Shown: in pieces, positions 20,908-27,299 of the stretch
Layout of the letters: each line of letters opens with the position of its first letter
How positions within the stretch are numbered: position 1 is the stretch's first letter
NCBI RefSeq assembly: GCF_946220915.1
Contig: NZ_CAMIHH010000035.1
Coordinates: 1 to 27,299, forward strand
Source: an uncultured Flavobacterium sp.
Lineage (GTDB): Bacteria > Bacteroidota > Bacteroidia > Flavobacteriales > Flavobacteriaceae
Length of the DNA stretch: 27,299 nucleotides
Direction of reading: 5' to 3'
Translations under genes and position numbers: made by a program
Notes under the pieces: model-generated
Seen by the model: the letters and a program-made list of their open reading frames with translations, nothing else
Told to the model about the DNA's origin: nothing
The model's database searches: none

Positions 20908-23409
20908 ATGGCAAAGAATTTAGTGATCGTTGAGTCGCCGGCAAAGGCAAAAACCATAGAGAAATTTTTAGGGAAAGACTTTCAGGTGGAGTCCAGCTAC
21001 GGGCACATTGCCGACCTTCCGAGCAAGGAAATAGGGGTGGATGTGAACAATGGTTTTAAGCCGAGATATGAAGTGTCTTCCGATAAAAAAGCATTGGTTA
21101 AAAAACTCAGGGATCTTTCTAAATCGGCCGAAATGGTCTGGCTGGCTTCCGATGAGGACCGCGAGGGTGAGGCCATAGCATGGCACCTGGCGGAAGAACT
21201 GAAACTGGATAAAGCCAAGACCAAGCGCATCGTTTTCCATGAAATTACCAAGACAGCGATACAAAAAGCGATTGAAAACCCAAGAGGTATCAATTATGAC
21301 CTTGTAAACGCCCAACAGGCACGCCGCGTACTCGACAGGCTGGTAGGCTATGAGCTTTCCCCGGTACTTTGGAAGAAAGTGAAGAGCGGCCTTTCTGCCG
21401 GAAGGGTGCAGTCGGTTTCAGTAAGGCTTATCGTAGAGCGTGAGCGTGAGATACAGAATTTCAACTCGGAAGGCACCTATAGCATTACTGCCGAATTTGT
21501 GAATGAAGCAGGAAAAGCCTTTAAGGCAAAGCTTCCTAAGAACTTTTCGACAAAACAGGAAGCGCATGATTTTCTGAATAAAAATATAGGTACTATATAT
21601 AAGGTGTCGGACCTGGAAACAAAACCGGCAAAAAAATCGCCAGCAGCGCCATTTACTACATCCACACTCCAGCAGGAAGCATCAAGAAAATTGTACTTTC
21701 CGGTGGGTGTCACCATGATGCTTGCACAGCGGCTGTATGAAGCGGGGCTTATTACGTATATGAGGACCGATAGTGTTAACCTTTCGCAGGAAGCCATGAC
21801 GGCGGCACAGGACGAGATCGCCAGGTCGTATGGCAAGGAGTTCAGCAGGCCGCGCACCTATGCGACTAAAAGCAAAGGGGCGCAGGAAGCGCACGAAGCC
21901 ATTCGCCCTACCGATATGTCGCGCCATAGCGTAAACATAGATCGTGACCAGGCGAGGCTGTACGACCTGATCTGGAAGCGTACACTTGCCTCACAGATGA
22001 GCGATGCTGAACTGGAACGCACCAATGTCAGGATTGAAGCAAATAACCATAAAGAAATTTTTATCGCATCGGGAGAGGTGCTGTTATTTGAAGGATTCCT
22101 GAAAGTATACCTTGAAGGAAATGATGATGAGGATGCCGAGCAGGAGGGAATGCTGCCTGCAATGAAAGTGAATGAAAAACTGACGAACAGCTATATTACT
22201 GCCACAGAGCGTTTCTCCCGCCCGCCTGCCCGTTATACCGAAGCAGCATTGGTGAAAAAGCTGGAAGAACTTGGCATTGGCCGTCCGTCGACTTATGCGC
22301 CAACGATATCTACGATCATCAACAGGAATTATGTGGAGAAAGGAAGCTTTGAGGGGCAGGAGCGTAAATATACCCAAATGGTGCTGAAAGGCTCGCAGGT
22401 TTCAAGCCAGGAACTGACGGAGAACTACGGTTCCGATAAAGGGAAGCTGGTACCGACAGACATCGGTATCATTGTAAATGATTTTCTTGTAAACCATTTT
22501 GAAACCATCCTCGACTATAACTTTACCGCTAAAGTAGAACAGGATTTTGACGAAATCGCTTCGGGCAATGAGGACTGGACCAGGATGATGGGCGATTTCT
22601 ATGGGCACTTCCATCCAACGGTACAGGATGTGGAGAAGAATGCCGAAAGGGAATCGGGCGAAAGGATATTGGGAACCGACCCGAAAACAGGCAAGCCCGT
22701 GAGTGTTCGCCTTGGCAGGTTTGGAGCCATGGCACAAATTGGCGATGCTGAAGATGAGAACAAGCAATTCGCGAGCCTGATGCCGGACCAGAATATTACC
22801 ACCATTACATTAGACCAGGCACTGGCGTTATTTATGCTGCCGAAAGCCCTGGGTACTTATAAAGGAGAGGAAGTTGAAGTGAATAATGGCCGTTTCGGCC
22901 CTTATGTTCGCTTTGGCAAAACATTCATTTCATTGCCAAAGGGCGAAGATCCGCTCGATGTTACTTTTGAAAGGGCACAGGAGCTGATTGCCGAAAAAGA
23001 GCAGGCCGATGCACCTATAGGCATGTACGAAGGCCTGCCGGTACAAAAAGGCGTGGGGCGTTTCGGGCCGTTCATCAAATGGAACGGTATGTTTATCAAT
23101 GTAAATAAAAAATATAACTTCGACCGCCTTTCGCAAGATGACATCGTTAACCTGATTGAAGACAAGCTCCAAAAAGACCAGGATAAAGTACTCCATAACT
23201 GGGAAGCCGACGGGATAAAGGTGGAGAAGGCGCGCTGGGGACGTTCGGTTATCCTCAAGGGAAAAACCAAGATTGAGCTGGGTAAGGATATAGATGCGGC
23301 TTCGCTCACACTCGACCAGGTAAAAGCCATGATCGAGGCAAAAGCCCCGGCCAAAAAAACAGCAGCCAAAAAAGCCCCGGCAAAGAAGACAACCGCAAAA
23401 AAGAAATAA
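20908..23409 (+). CDS. topA: DNA topoisomerase I (type IA)
   Basis: Relaxes negative supercoils by cutting and passing one DNA strand. From ATG 20908 the protein has 833 residues. It shows the Toprim domain (NLVIVESPAKAKTIEKFLG and the Mg2+ site SDEDREGE, 81-88), the central QQARRVLDRLVGYELSPVLWKKV and SAGRVQSVSVRLI segments, and the active-site Tyr284 in GLITYMRTDS. Instead of zinc fingers the C-terminal third has topoisomerase C-terminal repeats (GRFGAMAQIG, NGRFGPYVRFGKTFISLP, GRFGPFIKWNGMFINV). I see no cysteine in the protein. It ends in a lysine/alanine-rich, histone-H1-like tail (about 812-833). A TTG 7 codons upstream is open but lies in the promoter box. The arginase-like gene follows after 6 bases. 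Confidence 0.98.
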   Translation: MAKNLVIVESPAKAKTIEKFLGKDFQVESSYGHIADLPSKEIGVDVNNGFKPRYEVSSDKKALVKKLRDLSKSAEMVWLASDEDREGEAIAWHLAEELKLDKAKTKRIVFHEITKTAIQKAIENPRGINYDLVNAQQARRVLDRLVGYELSPVLWKKVKSGLSAGRVQSVSVRLIVEREREIQNFNSEGTYSITAEFVNEAGKAFKAKLPKNFSTKQEAHDFLNKNIGTIYKVSDLETKPAKKSPAAPFTTSTLQQEASRKLYFPVGVTMMLAQRLYEAGLITYMRTDSVNLSQEAMTAAQDEIARSYGKEFSRPRTYATKSKGAQEAHEAIRPTDMSRHSVNIDRDQARLYDLIWKRTLASQMSDAELERTNVRIEANNHKEIFIASGEVLLFEGFLKVYLEGNDDEDAEQEGMLPAMKVNEKLTNSYITATERFSRPPARYTEAALVKKLEELGIGRPSTYAPTISTIINRNYVEKGSFEGQERKYTQMVLKGSQVSSQELTENYGSDKGKLVPTDIGIIVNDFLVNHFETILDYNFTAKVEQDFDEIASGNEDWTRMMGDFYGHFHPTVQDVEKNAERESGERILGTDPKTGKPVSVRLGRFGAMAQIGDAEDENKQFASLMPDQNITTITLDQALALFMLPKALGTYKGEEVEVNNGRFGPYVRFGKTFISLPKGEDPLDVTFERAQELIAEKEQADAPIGMYEGLPVQKGVGRFGPFIKWNGMFINVNKKYNFDRLSQDDIVNLIEDKLQKDQDKVLHNWEADGIKVEKARWGRSVILKGKTKIELGKDIDAASLTLDQVKAMIEAKAPAKKTAAKKAPAKKTTAKKK

Positions 23410-23415
23410 GCAATC

Positions 23416-24567
23416 ATGCCTTTTGAATATTTAGAAGCTTTAGATGCTGCGCTTGTAGCATTCGTGCAGGATCTTCCGGAACAGTCGCTGGGCAGGAAAA
23501 TAGTGCTGCATACAGAAGAAGTTTTTCCCGAAACTGAAACTGCTGCCATCGCTATTATCGGTGTGCCGGATAACAGAGGGATGAACGATAAAAAAAGCCA
23601 TGTACACCTTAATTATATAAGGAAGGAGCTGTATGGGCTTTTTCCGGGGAACTGGGATAAAGGCATTATTGACCTTGGCAACATTCCTTCGGGCGAAACC
23701 CCGCAGGACACCTATTATGCTGTAAAAAGCATATTGGAAATACTTATAAAAGACAAGGTAATGCCTATAGTCATTGGTGGCTCGCAAGACCTGGCTTATG
23801 GTATGTACCGTGCCTATGACAAGTTGGAACAAATGGTGAATATGGTTGCCATTGACAGCAGGTTCGATTTTGGAAAGGAGGATGAACCCATGTCTGCAAG
23901 GTCATATCTTACAAGGATAATTGTTGACGAGCCAAATAACCTTTTTAATTACAGTAATATTGGTTTTCAGACCTATTACAATTCTCAGGAAGAGATCGAC
24001 CTTATTGAAAAGCTTTACTTTGATGCCTACAGGCTGGGGGAGATCAGCAAAGACCCTTCGATAGCAGAGCCGGTTTTCAGGGATGCTGATATGGTATGTG
24101 TTGATATGATGGCGGTTAGGTCGGCTGAGTCGGGGAACATTGTTAAATTTATACCAAATGGTTTTGATGGCAAAGAAATTTGTACTTTAGCACGCTACGC
24201 AGGGATAAGCGATAAGGTAACTTCGTTTGGTATTTTTAACCACGAGGATACCCGGCAGGAAGCGGCGCTGATAGCACAGGTTATCTGGTACTTTGTTGAA
24301 GGGATGCACTACCGCTCGAACGAATACCCGTTTGTTAGTAAAGAGCAGTACCTTAAGTACATAGTGCCAATGGAAGGTGAGGAGCTCATATTTTATAAGA
24401 GTGACAGGACCGAACGATGGTGGATCGATGTCCCGTATGTCTCGGGTGTCGATAATAAATTGAAAAGGAATACGTTATTACCGTGTAGCTATAATGATTA
24501 CATTATTGCATGTAACAACGAGTTCCCGGAAAGATTATGGAAAGCTCAAAGAAAAAACATAATTTAA
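23416..24567 (+). CDS. Degenerate arginase/ureohydrolase-family protein beside gldK
   Basis: A 383-residue protein of the arginase fold; automatic annotation may call it formimidoylglutamase. The fold is seen in AIIGVPDNRG (47-55), VIGGSQDLAYGMYRAY (119-134) and MVAIDSRFDFG (143-153). True ureohydrolases bind two Mn2+ through GGxH, DxHxD and SxDxDxxDP. Here GGSQ has Gln for His, IDSRFD has Arg for His, and CVDMMAVR (228-235) keeps only the first Asp of its pair. The metal centre is therefore largely lost and the protein is probably not an enzyme of this type. It starts 6 bases after topA, so both are probably cotranscribed, and gldK follows after 148 bases. A link to gliding or secretion is possible from position alone. 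Confidence 0.8.
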   Translation: MPFEYLEALDAALVAFVQDLPEQSLGRKIVLHTEEVFPETETAAIAIIGVPDNRGMNDKKSHVHLNYIRKELYGLFPGNWDKGIIDLGNIPSGETPQDTYYAVKSILEILIKDKVMPIVIGGSQDLAYGMYRAYDKLEQMVNMVAIDSRFDFGKEDEPMSARSYLTRIIVDEPNNLFNYSNIGFQTYYNSQEEIDLIEKLYFDAYRLGEISKDPSIAEPVFRDADMVCVDMMAVRSAESGNIVKFIPNGFDGKEICTLARYAGISDKVTSFGIFNHEDTRQEAALIAQVIWYFVEGMHYRSNEYPFVSKEQYLKYIVPMEGEELIFYKSDRTERWWIDVPYVSGVDNKLKRNTLLPCSYNDYIIACNNEFPERLWKAQRKNII

Positions 24568-24645
24568 CGTTTTTGTTACAAAAAATAAAGGTTTGCCGCC
24601 AAGAAATCAAATGTTTGCTTTTTGCTGCGGTTTTTTTATAAAAAA

Positions 24646-24677
24646 ATTGTTTTTTTGAAAATAAATAAATAGGTTTA
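24646..24677 (+). promoter_or_regulatory. Possible gld operon promoter
   Basis: ATTG (24646-24649), a 20-base spacer and TAGGTTTA (24670-24677) come close to TTTG / TAnnTTTG, each with one mismatch. The gldK ATG is 38 bases downstream. The rest of 24568-24715 is AT-rich with T and A runs and no clear terminator. Confidence 0.35.
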
Positions 24678-24715
24678 CGCCCTTAAAAATAGAATTACAA
24701 AAACAACCCAAATCT

Positions 24716-26107
24716 ATGAAGAAGTTCATTGCATTAACAGCAACTTTATCATTTTTAATCAGCTGTGGTTCCAGTGACCGGGGGGAACTGGTAGGTGTTA
24801 GAGGAAAGAAGTGGAGGCCTGAAAAGCCTTATGGTATGACACTTGTTCCGGGTGGCGCATACATTATGGGTAAGTCAGATGACGACTTGGCGAATGTGCA
24901 GGATGCCCCGACCAAGACTGTAACTGTACGTTCTTTTTATATGGACGAAACAGAGATAACGAACAGCGAATACCGCCAGTTTGTAGAGTGGGTAAAAGAT
25001 TCGACCATCAGGACAAGGCTTGCTATCCAGGCTGATGAAATGAGTGCTACTCCCGGAAGCGGTGGCATTGGCGAATATGCTTTTAAAGGTGCAGATGAGG
25101 GTGAGGAGCTTACTCCATACGAAACATATATGAAAGAAAATTATTGGGATCTTCCGGATCCTAATAACCCAGACGACCTTTATGCAGGCCGTAGGCTAAA
25201 CCGTAAGCCAAAGCTTATAACAGATCCGTACAAATACCCGGATGCGGATTATGTTGAAGTTATGGACTCGATGTACCTGCCTGAGTCTGAATCTTATAAT
25301 GGTGTAAGGACAATAGATGTGTCCAAGCTTGTTTTTCGTTATAAGTGGATGGATATCGAGGCTGCTGCCAATGACAGGTCTACATCAGTTAGTTCGAGGG
25401 AAAAGAGGAGGCAGTATATCAAATCGGAGCCGATCCGTATCTATCCTGATACCACTGCGTGGATAAAAGACTTTGCTTATTCATACAATGAGCCTATGCA
25501 CAATGATTATTTTTGGCATGATGCCTACGGGGAATATCCTGTGGTAGGTGTTTCATGGAAAAAAGCGAAAGCGTTTTGTGCATGGAGGCATCTTAATAAA
25601 AATGCTTATCAAAAGGAAAAAGGAAGGCAGTTTGTGAACAAATTCCGTTTGCCTACCGAAGCCGAATGGGAATATGCTGCAAGGGGTGGCCTTGAGTCTG
25701 CGACATTTCCGTGGGGTGGTCCTTATGCTAAAAACGATACAGGTTGCTTCCTTGCAAACTTTAAGCCGAACAGGGGTGACTATGCTGCTGACGGTGCTCT
25801 TTACACGGTAGAAGCACAGTCTTTTGATCCTAACGATTTCAATCTTTACAATATGGCAGGAAACGTTTCTGAGTGGACGGATTCTTCTTACGATGCTTCT
25901 TCTTACGAATATGTGTCTACAATGAACCCTAACGTTCCGGATCAGACGAATAACCGTAAGGTGATCCGTGGTGGTTCATGGAAGGATGTGGGTTACTTCC
26001 TCCAGGTAAGCACCAGGGATTGGGAATATGCAGATTCTGCCAGGAGTTACATAGGTTTCAGGACTTGCCAGGATTATATGGGTACCGAAAGTACAGCGAA
26101 TCAATAA
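24716..26107 (+). CDS. gldK: Gliding motility / T9SS lipoprotein GldK
   Basis: GldK (PorK in Porphyromonas) is an outer-membrane lipoprotein that forms the large periplasmic ring of the type IX secretion system with GldN. The 463-residue protein has a lipoprotein signal (MKKFIALTATLSFLISC, lipid site C17). The rest is an FGE-sulfatase-type domain (about 40-455): MTLVPGGAYIMGKSDDD, YMDETEITNSEYRQFVEWV, FRLPTEAEWEYAARGG, NVSEWTDSSYDASS and VIRGGSW near the end, then GFRTCQDYMG. In this family the fold is used as structure, not for sulfatase activation. It is first of gldK-gldL-gldM, in the usual order. Confidence 0.97.
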   Translation: MKKFIALTATLSFLISCGSSDRGELVGVRGKKWRPEKPYGMTLVPGGAYIMGKSDDDLANVQDAPTKTVTVRSFYMDETEITNSEYRQFVEWVKDSTIRTRLAIQADEMSATPGSGGIGEYAFKGADEGEELTPYETYMKENYWDLPDPNNPDDLYAGRRLNRKPKLITDPYKYPDADYVEVMDSMYLPESESYNGVRTIDVSKLVFRYKWMDIEAAANDRSTSVSSREKRRQYIKSEPIRIYPDTTAWIKDFAYSYNEPMHNDYFWHDAYGEYPVVGVSWKKAKAFCAWRHLNKNAYQKEKGRQFVNKFRLPTEAEWEYAARGGLESATFPWGGPYAKNDTGCFLANFKPNRGDYAADGALYTVEAQSFDPNDFNLYNMAGNVSEWTDSSYDASSYEYVSTMNPNVPDQTNNRKVIRGGSWKDVGYFLQVSTRDWEYADSARSYIGFRTCQDYMGTESTANQ

Positions 26108-26171
26108 TTTAACCAATTTCTTTTTTGAATATTTAAATTTAACTTAACTAAAAACTAAAATTATTTTTATT

Positions 26172-26804
26172 ATGGCACTACCTAAAAGAGTTATGAATTT
26201 TGCCTATGGTATGGGAGCGGCAGTTGTAATCATCGGAGCACTATTTAAACTGATGCACTGGCCGGGTGCGAGTGTGATGCTTATCGTGGGTCTTGGTGTT
26301 GAAGCTCTTATCTTTGGACTTTCTGCTTTCGACCCTGTTGAGAAAGAACTTGACTGGTCTTTGGTTTATCCTGAGCTTGCAGGTGGCGAAGCCAAGAAAA
26401 AAGAGGTAAAGAAAGAAGATCCGAAAGAAGCTTCAGGACTGCTTTCTCAAAAACTTGACAACCTATTGAAAGAAGCTAAAATTGATGGTGCTCTAATGGA
26501 AAGCCTTGGAAACAGCATCAAAAATTTTGAATCTGCTGCTAAAGGCATCTCTCCAACAGTTGATTCAATTGCTTCACAGAAAAAATACAGCGAAGAAATG
26601 TCTAAGGCTGCTACACAAATGGAGTCGCTGAACAGCCTTTACAAAGTTCAGCTTGACAGCGCTTCACGCAACGCTGAGGCTAACAAGGAAATCGCTGACA
26701 ATGCTTCAAGGCTAAAAGAGCAGATGAGCGCTATGACCCAGAACATTGCTTCTTTGAACAATGTTTACGGTGGGATGCTTTCTGCAATGGGCAACAGGGC
26801 CTAA
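26172..26804 (+). CDS. gldL: Gliding motility / T9SS inner-membrane motor protein GldL
   Basis: GldL forms the five-fold inner-membrane ring of the T9SS/gliding motor with two GldM helices inside, driven by the proton gradient. The 210-residue protein has two N-terminal membrane helices (about 8-26 and 33-52: FAYGMGAAVVIIGALFKLMHW and VMLIVGLGVEALIFGLSAF). E44 in the second helix corresponds to the glutamate essential in F. johnsoniae GldL (E49). The conserved DPVEKELDWSLVYPELAGG follows. The cytoplasmic rest (about 70-210) is helical and likely coiled coil (Ala/Ser/Glu/Lys-rich). It is 64 bases after gldK and 52 before gldM. Confidence 0.97.
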   Translation: MALPKRVMNFAYGMGAAVVIIGALFKLMHWPGASVMLIVGLGVEALIFGLSAFDPVEKELDWSLVYPELAGGEAKKKEVKKEDPKEASGLLSQKLDNLLKEAKIDGALMESLGNSIKNFESAAKGISPTVDSIASQKKYSEEMSKAATQMESLNSLYKVQLDSASRNAEANKEIADNASRLKEQMSAMTQNIASLNNVYGGMLSAMGNRA

Positions 26805-26856
26805 TCGCTAATTAGCAAAAATTTATTTTAACTAAAGAAAAACAGACTAATTAGAA

Positions 26857-27299
26857 ATGGCAGGAGGAAAATTAACCCCAAGGCAGAAGATGATTAACCT
26901 CATGTACCTGGTTTTCATCGCGATGTTGGCATTAAATATGTCAAAAGAGGTACTATCGGCTTTCGGCCTTATGAACGAGCAGTTTGAATCTTCAAATAAA
27001 GATGCTGCTGCAAGTAATGATATGCTTTACGCAGCACTTTCTGCAAAAGCTGCTGAGAACCCTGCTTTCACATCTGCAAAGCAGCTATCAGATAAGGTAA
27101 AAGGAATTTCAAATGAATTCTTTGTTTACATGGAAAGTGTTAAAGGCGATATCACTAAGGATATAGAAAAAGAGGAAAATGGAAAACTTCCTTATGAAGC
27201 TATGGACAAAGGTGACAAGATCGATGAAGGCTGGTTTGAAGGCGACGGATATTCTCCAAAAGGAAAAGAGATCGTAGCTAAAATAGAAAAGTATAAGGC
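26857..27299 (+). CDS. gldM: Gliding motility / T9SS protein GldM, N-terminal part (cut by window end)
   Basis: GldM has one inner-membrane helix inside the GldL ring and a long periplasmic part that reaches the GldK/N ring, passing motor force outward. The visible 147 residues begin MAGGKLTPRQKMINLMYLV, with R9 just before the membrane helix, the residue proposed to act with the GldL glutamate. The helix (about 12-29) is followed by KEVLSAFGLMNEQFESSN and a helical periplasmic domain. There is no stop before base 27299, so the gene continues beyond the window; gldN would be expected next. Confidence 0.96.
   Translation, partial: MAGGKLTPRQKMINLMYLVFIAMLALNMSKEVLSAFGLMNEQFESSNKDAAASNDMLYAALSAKAAENPAFTSAKQLSDKVKGISNEFFVYMESVKGDITKDIEKEENGKLPYEAMDKGDKIDEGWFEGDGYSPKGKEIVAKIEKYK

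Noticed and set aside
24593..24637. Possible terminator after the arginase-like gene
   Set aside because: CCGC and GCGG can pair before a T run, but the loop is long and the stem short with bulges; too weak to call.

Overview
The window looks like chromosomal DNA of a Flavobacteriaceae bacterium, probably Flavobacterium or a close relative. Evidence: (i) the start of a gliding/type IX secretion (T9SS) operon gldK-gldL-gldM; (ii) an exosortase F (XrtF) pair, a combination typical of this family; (iii) outer-membrane proteins of Bacteroidetes type, namely a TonB receptor with a carboxypeptidase-like N-terminal domain, a SusE/F-like protein and a T9SS C-terminal sorting signal; (iv) Bacteroidetes-type promoters (TTTG, about 19-21 bases, TAnnTTTG) and few Shine-Dalgarno sequences. 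No tRNA, rRNA, CRISPR array, prophage or intact insertion sequence was seen. No gene-free stretch exceeds 300 bases.

Layout. 1-177: a perfect 25-bp inverted repeat, then a terminator. 178-2941 (minus): pnp and rpsO, each with its own signals. 3114-4621: a GAF-domain free-methionine-sulfoxide-reductase-like gene, divergent from xrtF and its partner membrane protein. 4670-6150 (minus): a two-gene unit encoding a small T9SS-sorted protein and a SusE/F-like exported protein. 6310-9421 (plus): a cysteine-rich exported protein, a TonB-dependent receptor and a secreted heavy-metal-associated (HMA) domain protein, ending at a strong terminator; I read this as a metal, probably copper, handling operon. 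9556-10896: an OprP/O-like porin. 10889-13240 (minus): a large exported protein with an MG2-like N-terminus and a TonB-plug-like domain but no barrel.

13388-20697 (all minus): miaB, a sigma-54-type activator, two tandem lptE-like lipoprotein genes, a TPR-like gene and secG, then after a terminator groES-groEL. The theme is envelope biogenesis and protein quality control. From 20908 rightward: topA, a degenerate arginase-family gene only 6 bases behind it, then gldK, gldL and the first 443 bases of gldM, cut by the window edge.

Most notable points: two adjacent lptE-like genes whose last 284 bp are identical while their 5' parts have diverged (gene conversion or partial duplication); short hairpin-forming intergenic repeats beside these genes, one of which probably adds a false N-terminus to the next gene; an arginase-fold protein that has lost most metal ligands, next to the T9SS operon; and two protein-sorting systems (XrtF and T9SS) in one window. 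I did not find a clearly new multi-gene system. The metal operon and the XrtF pair are the least characterised clusters.
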